Source: Streptomyces sp. S4.7 (GTDB taxonomy: Bacteria; Actinomycetota; Actinomycetes; Streptomycetales; Streptomycetaceae). From it: a stretch of 64,000 nt of DNA. The position numbers and the translations under genes were made by a program. The DNA is taken from positions 6,634,001 through 6,698,000 of the forward strand of contig NZ_CP048397.1 of assembly GCF_010384365.1 (NCBI RefSeq). Reading direction: 5' to 3'. Below, in pieces: positions 1 through 9,800 of the stretch. The notes under the pieces are model-generated. The model did no database searches and was not told the origin of the DNA. It saw only the letters and a list, made by a program, of their open reading frames with translations. Numbering within the stretch: position 1 is the stretch's first letter; each line of letters opens with the position of its first letter.

Positions 1-257
1 ACGGGTTCCTGATGGTCGGCGGCGCCGGCGCCAAGTCGGCGATGGACGCCATCAAGGCCGACAACAGCGTCCTGAAGGCGACCGTGCTGTACCCGCCGAT
101 CATGGCTTCGACGGCCATCGACCTCGCCCGTGCGCTGGGCCAGGGCAAGGGCGTGAGCGGCATGGCCGGCCTGGAGATCCCGGCCCAGGTCACGCTGTTC
201 TCGGCGGTCGTCGACAAGGACAACGTCGACGAGTACCTGCCTCAGGGATTCAGCTGA
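1..257 (+). CDS. Sugar ABC transporter substrate-binding protein, C-terminal fragment
   Basis: This is the last ~85 codons of a gene that begins upstream of the window; the frame is open from base 3 to a TGA at 255-257. The text GFLMVGGAGAKSAMDAI, followed by a segment with LYPPIMASTAIDLARAL, resembles the C-terminal lobe of periplasmic binding-protein family (ribose/xylose-type) lipoproteins that deliver sugars to ABC importers. A Gfo/Idh/MocA oxidoreductase starts 52 bp downstream on the same strand, which fits a sugar uptake and catabolism operon. The sugar cannot be inferred from this fragment. Confidence 0.75.
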   Translation, partial: GFLMVGGAGAKSAMDAIKADNSVLKATVLYPPIMASTAIDLARALGQGKGVSGMAGLEIPAQVTLFSAVVDKDNVDEYLPQGFS

Positions 258-309
258 CCGGCTCCGCCGGTCTGCCCCCACACGTGCGAGAGACGAGGAG
301 TAATCCCTT

Positions 310-1536
310 ATGACCAGCAGGGAAGCGTCGGAGAAGGAAGCCGGCGCACCGCCGCCACTCGGTATCGGCATGATCGGATACTCGTTCATGGGTGCCGCCC
401 ACTCCCAGGGCTGGCGCACGGCGGGACATGTCTTCGATCTGCCGATGCGGCCGCACCTCGCCGCCATCTGCGGGCGGGACGAGACGGCCGTCCGTACGGC
501 AGCCGGAAAACTCGGCTGGGCCGCCGCGGAGACCGACTGGCGGGACCTCATCGCACGTGACGACGTGCAGCTGGTCGACATCTGTACGCCTGGGGACAGC
601 CACGCGGAGATAGCGATCGCCGCGCTGGAGGCGGGCAAGCACGTCCTGTGCGAGAAGCCGCTCGCCAACTCGGTCGCCGAGGCCGAGGCCATGGTCCGGG
701 CCGCCGAGGCGGCCAGGTCCCGCGGCCAGTTGGCCATGGTGGGCTTCAACTACCGGCGGGTGCCCGCCATCAGCTACGCCCGGAAGCTGATCGAGGAGGG
801 ACGGCTCGGCGCGCTGCGGCACGTACGGGTCACCTACCTCCAGGACTGGCTGGTGGACGCCGAGTTCCCCCTCACCTGGCGGCTCAAGCGTGAGCACGCG
901 GGATCGGGGGCGCTCGGCGACCTGGGCGCGCACATCGTGGACCTCGCGCAGTTCCTGGCGGGGGAGCCGCTGGTGGGGGTCTCGGCGATGACCGAGACGT
1001 TCGTACGGGAGAGGCCGCTGCTGTCGGGGGCGTCGGCCGGACTCTCGGCGACCGCCGGCGCGGAGACGGGCCCGGTCACGGTGGACGACGCCGCCCTGTT
1101 CACGGGGCGGCTCGCCTCGGGGGCGCTGGCGTCCTTCGAGGCCACCCGGATGGCGGCGGGACGCAAGAACGCGCTGCGGCTGGAGATCAACGGCGAGCAC
1201 GGTTCGCTCGCCTTCGATCTGGAGCGGCTCAACGAGCTGTCGTTCCACGACCAGTCGGAGCCCGCGGTCACCGCCGGCTTCCGGCGGATCCTCGTCACCG
1301 AGTCCGAGCACCCGTACCTCGACGCCTGGTGGCCGCCGGGCCACGGCCTCGGCTACGAGCACACCTTCGTGCACCAGGCCAAGGATCTGGTCGAGGCGAT
1401 CGCCGCCGGAACCGATCCCGCGCCCTCCTTCGTCGACGGTCTCCAGGTGCAGCGGGTCCTCGCCGCGGTCGAGGAGAGCGCGGAGAAGAACGCCATCTAC
1501 ACACCCGTCCCGGCCCCGTCCGGAATCGAGTCCTAG
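310..1536 (+). CDS. Gfo/Idh/MocA family NAD(P)-dependent oxidoreductase
   Basis: The product has 408 residues. A Rossmann glycine motif (GIGMIGYSFMG) lies near residues 18-28 and the family EKP signature (CEKPLANS) near residue 115. The C-terminal alpha/beta substrate domain follows. Family members oxidise or reduce sugars and inositols at a ring carbon, often as the first step of 3-keto-sugar catabolism. The ATG is preceded by GAGGAG at a suitable distance. The gene lies between a sugar-binding protein and a TIM-barrel isomerase (10-bp gap), so cytosolic sugar catabolism is likely. The exact substrate is not visible. Confidence 0.92.
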   Translation: MTSREASEKEAGAPPPLGIGMIGYSFMGAAHSQGWRTAGHVFDLPMRPHLAAICGRDETAVRTAAGKLGWAAAETDWRDLIARDDVQLVDICTPGDSHAEIAIAALEAGKHVLCEKPLANSVAEAEAMVRAAEAARSRGQLAMVGFNYRRVPAISYARKLIEEGRLGALRHVRVTYLQDWLVDAEFPLTWRLKREHAGSGALGDLGAHIVDLAQFLAGEPLVGVSAMTETFVRERPLLSGASAGLSATAGAETGPVTVDDAALFTGRLASGALASFEATRMAAGRKNALRLEINGEHGSLAFDLERLNELSFHDQSEPAVTAGFRRILVTESEHPYLDAWWPPGHGLGYEHTFVHQAKDLVEAIAAGTDPAPSFVDGLQVQRVLAAVEESAEKNAIYTPVPAPSGIES

Positions 1537-1546
1537 GAAGGTCCGT

Positions 1547-2551
1547 ATGCCACGCCCGTTCACGCTCTTCACCGGCCAGTGGGCCGATCTGCCCCTGGAA
1601 GAGGTCTGCCGGCTCGCCCGTGACTTCGGTTACGACGGTCTGGAACTGGCCTGCTGGGGCGACCACTTCGAGGTCGACAAGGCGCTCACCGATCCGGGCT
1701 ATCTGGAGAGCCGTCACCAGCTGCTCGACAAGTACGGCCTCAAGTGCTGGGCGATCTCCAACCATCTCGTCGGCCAGGCGGTCTGCGACAGCATCATCGA
1801 CGAGCGCCACCAGGGCATCCTGCCGGCCCGTATCTGGGGCGACGGGGAGGCCGAGGGCGTACGGCAGCGGGCCGCCGCGGAGATCAAGGACACCGCCAGG
1901 GCCGCCGCCGCGTTCGGGGTCAACACGGTGATCGGCTTCACCGGTTCGTCCATCTGGCATCTGCTGGCGATGTTCCCGCCGGTGCCGCCCGGCATGATCG
2001 AGCGGGGCTACGAGGACTTCGCCGAGCGGTGGAACCCGATCCTCGACGTCTTCGACACCGAGGGAGTGCGCTTCGCCCACGAGGTCCACCCGGGCGAGAT
2101 CGCGTACGACTACTGGACGACGAAGCAGGCGCTCGAAGCGGTCGACCACCGGCCCGCGTTCGGGCTGAACTTCGACCCGAGCCACTTCGTCTGGCAGGAC
2201 CTGGACCCGACCGGATTCCTCTACGACTTCCGGGACCGGATCTACCACGTCGACTGCAAGGAGGCGCGCAAGCGTCTCGACGGCCGTAACGGCAGGCTCG
2301 GTTCGCATCTGCCCTGGGGCGACCCGCGGCGCGGCTGGGACTTCGTCTCGGCCGGGCACGGCGACGTGCCGTGGGAGGACGTCTTCCGCATGCTGCGGTC
2401 GATCAACTACGAGGGCCCGATCTCGGTGGAGTGGGAGGACGCCGGTATGGACCGGCTCTCCGGCGCCCCCGAGGCGCTCGCCGATCTGAAGCGGTTCGAC
2501 TTCGACCCGCCCACCGCGTCCTTCGACGCGGCCTTCGGCGGCGGCGAGTAG
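1547..2551 (+). CDS. Sugar phosphate isomerase/epimerase (AP-endonuclease-2-like TIM barrel)
   Basis: The product has 334 residues and fits the xylose isomerase-like TIM-barrel family. It contains barrel-type metal ligands: HEVHPGE near residue 183, FDPSH near 207, HVDCKE near 233 and a late VEWED near 297. AAGGTCC precedes the ATG. It starts 10 bp after the Gfo/Idh/MocA gene and is probably co-transcribed. Such pairs usually isomerise or epimerise the keto product made by the oxidoreductase; that role is inferred. A hairpin at 2581-2607 ends the operon. Confidence 0.9.
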   Translation: MPRPFTLFTGQWADLPLEEVCRLARDFGYDGLELACWGDHFEVDKALTDPGYLESRHQLLDKYGLKCWAISNHLVGQAVCDSIIDERHQGILPARIWGDGEAEGVRQRAAAEIKDTARAAAAFGVNTVIGFTGSSIWHLLAMFPPVPPGMIERGYEDFAERWNPILDVFDTEGVRFAHEVHPGEIAYDYWTTKQALEAVDHRPAFGLNFDPSHFVWQDLDPTGFLYDFRDRIYHVDCKEARKRLDGRNGRLGSHLPWGDPRRGWDFVSAGHGDVPWEDVFRMLRSINYEGPISVEWEDAGMDRLSGAPEALADLKRFDFDPPTASFDAAFGGGE

Positions 2552-2580
2552 CCGACCCCCAAGTCACAGCCCAACACGAG

Positions 2581-2607
2581 CCCGGCGGTGGAAAGTTCAC
2601 CGCCGGG
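2581..2607 (+). terminator. Hairpin terminator after the sugar isomerase gene
   Basis: Perfect 10-bp arms (CCCGGCGGTG and CACCGCCGGG) flank a 7-nt loop, 29 bp after the isomerase stop. There is no T tail, which is common in Streptomyces. A closely similar hairpin sits at 6633-6661 after the next gene. Confidence 0.75.
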
Positions 2608-2643
2608 CCGTCCGGCATGCCCGGAACGTTCTTTGTCCTGAGA

Positions 2644-2718
2644 CGGGAAAAAGTCGAACTTCACCGCTGCGCAAGGGCTTTCCGTCTCGGACGAACAGCG
2701 TTACGGTCACTGAGATGC
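2644..2718 (+). promoter_or_regulatory. Conserved promoter/operator block A, upstream of the first five-domain gene
   Basis: This block aligns almost without gaps to 6697-6775, upstream of the second paralogue. Shared features are GGGAAAAAGT followed by GAAC, then GCTGCGCAAG, then CTTTCCG. A candidate promoter is TTTCCG (2679-2684), a 17-bp spacer, and TACGGT (2702-2707). CTGCGCAAG (2667-2675) just upstream is a possible activator or repressor site. Conservation in otherwise diverged intergenic DNA suggests co-regulation of the two genes. The binding factor is unknown. Confidence 0.55.
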
Positions 2719-2900
2719 ACAGGACATGTTGATCTCCGGTGCGACGGCGCGCTCCGGCGAGACAGCAGACCGAGAGCAACAGATGCGGGATCACGGGTGC
2801 TTGGACGAGCACTCCCCCCCATCCCCCCACCCGAGGTGAGCCCCCATGCTCCTTGTCGCCTCGGACCCGCAGGTACGACAGGCACTACCGGAGGACTCTC

Positions 2901-5900
2901 GTGCACAGTCAACGACGTCCCAGAGGCCGCTCCCTTCTCGCACTGCTGACCGGCGCCCTGCTCGCGGGGTCGACCCTCAGCGCCGTGCCGGCCAACGCCG
3001 CCGACCCCGGAAAACAGGCCGCCGCCCCCACGTTTCAGCAGGTGACCCTGGCCAAGGGCGCCGAAGAAGCCGGTGAGCCCATGACTTTGGCGGTGCTTCC
3101 CGACCGCCAGGTCCTGCACACCTCGCGCGACGGCACACTGCGTATCACCGACGAGGGCGGCACCACCAAGGTGTCCGGCACCCTCGATGTCTACAGCCAC
3201 GACGAGGAAGGACTCCAAGGAGTCGGCGTCGACCCCGGCTTCGCCCAGAACCGGGCCATCTACCTCTACTACGCGCCCAAACTCGACACCCCCTCCGGCG
3301 ACGCGCCCGAAACGGGTACCGCCGCCGACTTCGCCCCCTTCGACGGGGTCAACCGGCTCTCGCGCTTCACGCTGAACGAGGACGGCACCCTCGACGAGGC
3401 GAGCGAGAAGAAGGTCCTCGACGTGCCCGCCTCACGCGGCACCTGCTGCCACGTCGGCGGTGACATCGCCTTCGACGCGGACGGCAACCTCTACCTGTCG
3501 ACGGGTGACGACACCAACCCCTTCGCCTCCGACGGCTACACGCCGATCGACGACCGCTCGAACCGCAACCCCGCGTTCGACGCCCGGCGTTCCTCCGGCA
3601 ACACCAACGACCTGCGCGGCAAGGTCCTGCGGATCAAGGTCGCCGACGACGGCTCGTACACCGTGCCGGACGGCAACCTGTTCGCCCCCGGCACGGAGAA
3701 GACGAAGCCCGAGATCTACGCCATGGGCTTCCGCAACCCGTTCCGGATCTCCGTCGACAAGGAGACGGGCATCGTCTACGTGGGTGACTACGGTCCCGAC
3801 GCGGGCGCGGCCGACCCGGACCGCGGTCCGGCCGGACAGGTCGAGTTCGCACGTGTCACCGAGGCGGGCAACTTCGGCTGGCCGTACTGCACGGGCGACA
3901 ACGAGCCCTTCAAGGACTACGACTTCGGCACCGGCGAGTCCGGTGCGGCCTTCGACTGCGCGGCGCCCAAGAACGACTCGCCGCACAACACCGGCCTCAC
4001 CGAACTGCCGCCGTCCCAGGCCGCCTGGATCCCCTACGACGGGAACAGCGTGCCGGAGTTCGGCGACGGCTCCGAGTCCCCGATGGGCGGTCCCGTCTAC
4101 AACTACGACGCGGACCTCGACTCCCCGGTCAAGTTCCCCGAGGAGTACGACGGGAACTTCTTCGCCGGTGAGTTCGGCCGCAAGTGGATCAAGCGCATCG
4201 ACCAGGGCGCCGACGGCACGGTCAATACGATCAACGACTTCCCGTGGTCCGGCACCCAGGTCATGGACCAGGAGTTCGGTCCCGACGGCGCGCTCTACGT
4301 CCTCGACTACGGCACCGGCTACTTCGGCGGCGACGAGAACTCGGCGCTCTACCGCATCGAGAACGCCACCGAGGGCTACTCGCCGGTCCCCGTCGCCAAG
4401 GCGGACAAGACGTCCGGCACCGGACCGCTGGAGGTGGCCTTCTCCTCGGAGGGCACCGAGGACGCGGACGGTGACGAGCTGACGTACGCCTGGGACTTCG
4501 GCGACGGCGGGACCTCCACCGAGCCGAACCCGACCCACACCTTCGAGGAGAACGGCACCTACGCGGCGACCGTCACCGCGAAGGACCCCGGAGGGCTCAC
4601 CGGCACCGCTTCCGTCCAGGTCGTCGTCGGCAACACCGCACCCGAGGTGAAGCTCGAACTGCCCGCGCCGGGCACGCTGTTCAGCTTCGGTGACGAGCTG
4701 CCGTTCGAGGTCACCGTGACCGACCCCGAAGACGGAGAGGACATCGACTGCTCCAAGGTCACCGTCCGCTACATCCTCGGCCACGACAGCCACGGTCACC
4801 CGATCACCTCGAAGACCGGCTGCGAGGGCACCATCACGGCGCCCGCCGACGCCGAACACGATCCCAACGCCAATATCTTCGGAGTGATCGACGCCGAGTA
4901 CACCGACGGCGGAGGCGGCGGCCAGGCCTCGCTCACCGGTCACGGCCAGTCCGAGATCCAGCCGAGGCACCGTCAGGCGGAGCACGCCAACGACTCGTCC
5001 GGCACCACCGTGACGGACCGTGAGGGAGCAGGCGGCGGCAAGACCGTCGGCGGTATCTCGAACGGCGACTGGATCTCCTTCGAGCCCTACCACCTGGCGG
5101 GGGCCGCCGAGCTCACCGCGCGCGTCTCCTCCGGCGGCGCCGGAGGCACCCTCGAAGTGCGGGCGGGCGCGGCCGACGGCGAGGTCCTCGGCTCGGCCGA
5201 GGTGCCCGTCACCGGCGGCTGGACCACGTTCGAGGACGTCGAGGTGGCCCTGACCGGAGCCCCGGCGGAGACGACCGATCTCGTCCTGACCTTCAAGGGC
5301 GGCGACGGCGACCTCTTCGAGGTGGACGACTTCGAGATCACCGGGGAGGCGCCCGCCGCGGCCGGCGAGCGTGTCCTGGTCTTCTCCAAGACGGCGGGCT
5401 TCCGCCACGACTCCATCGAGGCCGGCACCGAGGCCCTGAAGGAGCTGGGGGAGTCCACCGAGATCACGGTCGAGTCCACGGAGGACGCGGGCACGTTCAC
5501 CGCGGACAATCTCGCGGACTACGACGCGGTGGCGTTCCTCTCCACCACCGGTGACGTGCTGAACGCCGAGCAGCAGACGGCGTTCGAGGAGTACGTGGCC
5601 GGGGGAGGCGGCTATCTGGGAATCCACGCCGCCGCCGACACCGAGTACGAGTGGGAGTTCTACGGCGGTCTGGTGGGGGCCTACTTCGACTCCCACCCGG
5701 CGATCCAGCCCGCCACCCTGAAGGTCGAGGACCACGAGCACCCGGCCACGGCCCATCTGGAGGACACCTGGGACCGTACGGACGAGTGGTACAACTACCG
5801 CACCAACCCCCGTGAGCAGGCCCGCGTACTCGCCTCGCTGGACGAGTCGAGCTACGAGGGCGGCAACATGTCGGGCGACCACCCGATCGCCTGGTGCCAG

Positions 5901-6605
5901 ACCTACGAGGGTGGCCGGTCCTTCTACACCGGCGGCGGCCACACCAAGGAGTCGTACGCCGAACCGGCCTTCCGTGACCATCTGCTCGGCGGACTGAAGT
6001 ACGCCACCGGCCAGGTCGAGGCAGACTGCACGCCGGCGGGCGGCACCGACCCGGACCCCGGGTACACGGACATCTTCGACGGCAGGACCCTGGACGGCTG
6101 GAAGCAGGCCGGACCGGGCCAGTTCGACATCGTCGACGGTGAACTGCGTTCCCAGGGTGGCATGGGCCTGCTCTGGTACGAGGCCAAGGAACTCTCCTCG
6201 TACTCGCTCAAGCTCGACTGGAAGATGGAGGGCGACGACAACTCCGGTGTCTTCGTGGGCTTCCCGGCCTCCGACGACGTCAACTCGGCCGTGATCAACG
6301 GCTACGAGGTCCAGATCGACGCCACCGACGCCGACGACCGCACCACGGGATCGGTGTACGGGTTCCAGGCCGCCGACATCGAGGCGAGGGACAAGGCCCT
6401 CAAGCCGCCGGGTGAGTGGAACAGCTACGAACTCAGGGTCGACGGGGAGCGCCTCCAGGTGTTCCTCAACGGGGTCGAGATCAACGACTTCACCAACACC
6501 GACCCCGTCCGCAGCCTGAAGGACGGCCACATCGGCCTTCAGAACCACGGCGCGGACGACCAGGTCTCCTTCCGGAACATCCAGCTCAAGGAGGGGCCTG
6601 CTTAG
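2901..6605 (+). CDS. Secreted multidomain sugar protein: GSDH-like propeller, PKD, CBM6, ThuA, DUF1080
   Basis: The chosen GTG (2901) follows GGAGG at 6 nt and gives a signal peptide (basic MHSQRRPRGRSLL, hydrophobic core, AxA near NANA), so the protein is exported. The product has 1234 residues. A glucose/sorbosone dehydrogenase-like beta-propeller covers ~40-490 (GFRNPFRI, EFGPDGALYVLDYG). A PKD domain (YAWDFGDG) covers ~495-577, a CBM6-type carbohydrate module ~690-815, a ThuA-like domain ~823-1037 (VFSKTAGFRHDS) and DUF1080 (3-keto-disaccharide hydrolase-like) ~1053-1233. ThuA and DUF1080 are associated with 3-keto-sugar metabolism, so extracellular oxidation and cleavage of a glycoside is a reasonable inference. 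An upstream in-frame ATG at 2739 is rejected because it would bury the signal peptide. Confidence 0.9.
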   Translation: MHSQRRPRGRSLLALLTGALLAGSTLSAVPANAADPGKQAAAPTFQQVTLAKGAEEAGEPMTLAVLPDRQVLHTSRDGTLRITDEGGTTKVSGTLDVYSHDEEGLQGVGVDPGFAQNRAIYLYYAPKLDTPSGDAPETGTAADFAPFDGVNRLSRFTLNEDGTLDEASEKKVLDVPASRGTCCHVGGDIAFDADGNLYLSTGDDTNPFASDGYTPIDDRSNRNPAFDARRSSGNTNDLRGKVLRIKVADDGSYTVPDGNLFAPGTEKTKPEIYAMGFRNPFRISVDKETGIVYVGDYGPDAGAADPDRGPAGQVEFARVTEAGNFGWPYCTGDNEPFKDYDFGTGESGAAFDCAAPKNDSPHNTGLTELPPSQAAWIPYDGNSVPEFGDGSESPMGGPVYNYDADLDSPVKFPEEYDGNFFAGEFGRKWIKRIDQGADGTVNTINDFPWSGTQVMDQEFGPDGALYVLDYGTGYFGGDENSALYRIENATEGYSPVPVAKADKTSGTGPLEVAFSSEGTEDADGDELTYAWDFGDGGTSTEPNPTHTFEENGTYAATVTAKDPGGLTGTASVQVVVGNTAPEVKLELPAPGTLFSFGDELPFEVTVTDPEDGEDIDCSKVTVRYILGHDSHGHPITSKTGCEGTITAPADAEHDPNANIFGVIDAEYTDGGGGGQASLTGHGQSEIQPRHRQAEHANDSSGTTVTDREGAGGGKTVGGISNGDWISFEPYHLAGAAELTARVSSGGAGGTLEVRAGAADGEVLGSAEVPVTGGWTTFEDVEVALTGAPAETTDLVLTFKGGDGDLFEVDDFEITGEAPAAAGERVLVFSKTAGFRHDSIEAGTEALKELGESTEITVESTEDAGTFTADNLADYDAVAFLSTTGDVLNAEQQTAFEEYVAGGGGYLGIHAAADTEYEWEFYGGLVGAYFDSHPAIQPATLKVEDHEHPATAHLEDTWDRTDEWYNYRTNPREQARVLASLDESSYEGGNMSGDHPIAWCQTYEGGRSFYTGGGHTKESYAEPAFRDHLLGGLKYATGQVEADCTPAGGTDPDPGYTDIFDGRTLDGWKQAGPGQFDIVDGELRSQGGMGLLWYEAKELSSYSLKLDWKMEGDDNSGVFVGFPASDDVNSAVINGYEVQIDATDADDRTTGSVYGFQAADIEARDKALKPPGEWNSYELRVDGERLQVFLNGVEINDFTNTDPVRSLKDGHIGLQNHGADDQVSFRNIQLKEGPA

Positions 6606-6632
6606 TAGGCGCGGTGAGGTGACCGGGATGTG

Positions 6633-6661
6633 CCCGGCGGTGGCCAGCAGCCACCGCCGGG
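6633..6661 (+). terminator. Hairpin terminator after the first five-domain gene
   Basis: Perfect 12-bp arms (CCCGGCGGTGGC and GCCACCGCCGGG) flank the loop CAGCA. It is related to the hairpin at 2581-2607, so the duplicated unit seems to be hairpin plus promoter plus gene. Confidence 0.8.
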
Positions 6662-6696
6662 CCGTCCGGTCTGCCATTTCTCCCTTTGTCCACAAC

Positions 6697-6775
6697 GGGG
6701 AAAAAGTTGAACCCAATTGCTGCGCAAGGTCTTTCCGGCACGGACCAACCGGGCTAACGTCCAGCGAGATGTAGG
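6697..6775 (+). promoter_or_regulatory. Conserved promoter/operator block B, upstream of the second five-domain gene
   Basis: This is the counterpart of 2644-2718. It has GGGGAAAAAGTTGAAC, GCTGCGCAAG (CTGCGCAAG at 6720-6728), and a candidate promoter TTTCCG (6732-6737), 17 bp, TAACGT (6755-6760). The spacing is identical in both copies. Confidence 0.55.
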
Positions 6776-6879
6776 GGGGCACGTTGCTCGCACCGGACGT
6801 GTTCCAGCATGTCGAGGGCGACGCTTCGGCGTCCCTCGGCACCCGCACGTACGAACAGCCCCACCCCCGGAGGACTTTC

Positions 6880-9800
6880 GTGCCCAGAAGACGTCATAGA
6901 TCCAGATCCCTCCTCGCACTCGTGGCCGGCGCACTTATCGCCGGCACCATCTCCGCCGTCCCCGCCGCCGCGCACCCGGACGATCCCCACCCGACGGACG
7001 ACAACTTCCAGCAGGTCGCCCTCGCCAAGGGAGCCGACGAGGTCGGCGAGCCGATGTCGCTCGCCGTCCTGCCGGACCGCCAGGTCCTGCACACCTCGCG
7101 CGACGGCACGCTCCGCATCACCGACGCGGCGGGCGACACCAAGGTCGCGGGCAAGCTCGACGTGTACACGCACGACGAGGAAGGCCTCCAAGGCGTCGGT
7201 ATCGACCCCGACTTCGCCCAGAACCGCGCGGTCTACCTCTACTACTCCCCGGTGCTCGACACCCCCGCCGGTGACGCACCCGAGACGGGCACGGCTGCCG
7301 ACTTCGCCCCCTTCGACGGGTACAACCGGCTCTCGCGCTTCACGCTGAAGGAGGACGGCACCCTCGACGAGGCCAGCGAGAAGAAGGTCCTCGACATCGA
7401 GACCAACCGCGGCCTGTGCTGTCACGTCGGCGGCGACATCGCCTTCGACGCGGACGGCAACCTCTACCTGTCGACGGGTGACGACACCAACCCCTTCGCC
7501 TCCGACGGCTACACGCCGATCGACGAACGCTCCAACCGCAACCCGGCCTTCGACGCCCGGCGCACCTCCGGCAACACCAACGACCTGCGCGGCAAGGTCC
7601 TGCGGATCAAGGTCGCCGACGACGGTTCGTACACCATCCCCGAGGGCAACCTCTTCGCCCCCGGCACCGCCAAGACGCGCCCCGAGATCTACGGCATGGG
7701 TTTCCGCAACCCCTTCCGGATCAACGTCGACCAGAAGACCGGCATCGTATACGTCGGTGAGTACGGCCCCGACGCGGGCGCCGCGTCCGAGAACCGCGGC
7801 CCCGCCGGCCAGGTCGAGTTCGCCCGCATGACGGAGGCCGGCAACTTCGGCTGGCCCTACTGCACCGGCGACAACGACGCCTACCGCGACTACGACTTCG
7901 CGACCGGCACCTCCGGCCCCGCGTTCGACTGCGCCGCGCCGAAGAACGACTCGCCGCACAACACGGGTCTCACCGACCTGCCGCCCTCCCAGGCCGCCTG
8001 GATCCCCTACAACGGGAACAGCGTGCCGGAGTTCGGGGACGGCTCCGAGTCCCCGATGGGCGGCCCGGTCTACAACTTCGACCCGGACCTGGAGTCCGCG
8101 GCGAAGTTCCCCGAGGAGTACGACGGGGACTTCTTCGCCGGCGAGTTCGGCCGCGAGTGGATCAAGCGCATCGAGAAGGACGCGGACGGCACCGTCAACA
8201 GCATCCACGACTTCCCGTGGACCGGCACCCAGGTCATGGACATGGAGTTCGGCCCCGACGGCGCGCTCTACGTCCTCGACTACGGCCGCGCCTGGTTCGG
8301 CGGCGACGAGAACTCGGCCGTCTACCGGATCGAGAACATAGCCGACGGCAGGGCCCCGGTAGCCGTGGCCACCTCCAACAAGACGTCGGGAACGGCTCCG
8401 CTGCGGGCGAACTTCTCCTCCGCGGGCACCGTGGACCCGGACGGCGACGAGATCACCTACGCCTGGGACTTCGGCGACGGGCAGACGTCCACCGAGCCCA
8501 ACCCCAGCCACGTGTACAAGAAGAACGGCACCTACACCGCGACGCTGACCGCCACCGACCCCAAGGGCCACACCGGCAACTCGGCCGTCAAGGTCGTGGT
8601 CGGCAACACCGCGCCCAAGGTGAAGCTCACCGTGCCCGCCGACGGCGCCCTCTTCAAGTTCGGCGACAAGCTGCCCTTCAAGGTCACGGTCACCGATCCT
8701 GAAGACGGTCCGATCGACTGCTCCAAGGTCACCGTCAACTACATCCTGGGCCACGACAGCCACGGCCACCCGATCACCTCGGCCAAGGGCTGTGAAGGCA
8801 CCATCACCGCACCGGCGGACGGCGAGCACGACCCCAACGCCGACATATTCGGAGTCATCGACGCCGAGTACACCGACGGCGGAGGCGGCGGCCAGGCCGC
8901 GCTGACCACGCACGACCAGGTCCAGCTCCAGCCCCGCCACCGCCAGGCCGAACACTTCTCCCACGCGTCGGGCATCCAGACGTACGACAAGGCGTCGGCC
9001 AACGGCGGCAAGACCGTCGGAGACATCAACAACGACGACTGGATCTCCTTCACGCCGTACAACCTGACCGGGTCCAAGACCCTCACCGCCCGGGTGTCCT
9101 CCGGCGGCGCGGGCGGATTCCTCGAGGTGCGTACGGGCTCCGCCACCGGCAAGCTCCTCGGCTCCGCGCCGATCCCGGTGACCGGCAGCTGGGACACCTT
9201 CCAGGACATCGACGTACCACTGCGCTCGGTGCCCAAGGCCACCACGGAGCTGTTCCTCGTCTTCAAGGGCGGTGAGGGCGCGCTCTACGACCTCGACGAC
9301 TTCGAGATCAGCGACCAGGCCGCCGGCAAGACCGAGAAGCGGGTCCTCGTCTTCTCCAAGACCGCCGGGTTCCGGCACGACGCCATCCCGGACGGGATCG
9401 CGGCCCTCAAGGAACTGGGCAAGACCAGCAACATCACCATCGACTCCACCGAGACCGCGGCGCAGTTCACCACCAACAACCTCGCCCGGTACGACGCGGT
9501 GGTCTTCCTCTCCACCACCGGTGACGTCCTGGGCCCCGAGCAGCAGAAGGCCTTCGAGTACTACATCTCCACCGGCGGCGCCTACATGGGCGTGCACGCC
9601 GCGTCGGACACCGAGTACGACTGGGCCTACTACGGCAAGCTGGTCGGTGCCTACTTCTCCGGGCACCCGCAGATCCAGGAAGCCACCGTGCGGGTCGAGG
9701 ACCACGACCACCCCTCCACCGGACACCTGGACGACGAGTGGCAGCGCACGGACGAGTGGTACAACTACCGTGACAACCCCCGCTCGAACGTGAAGGTCCT

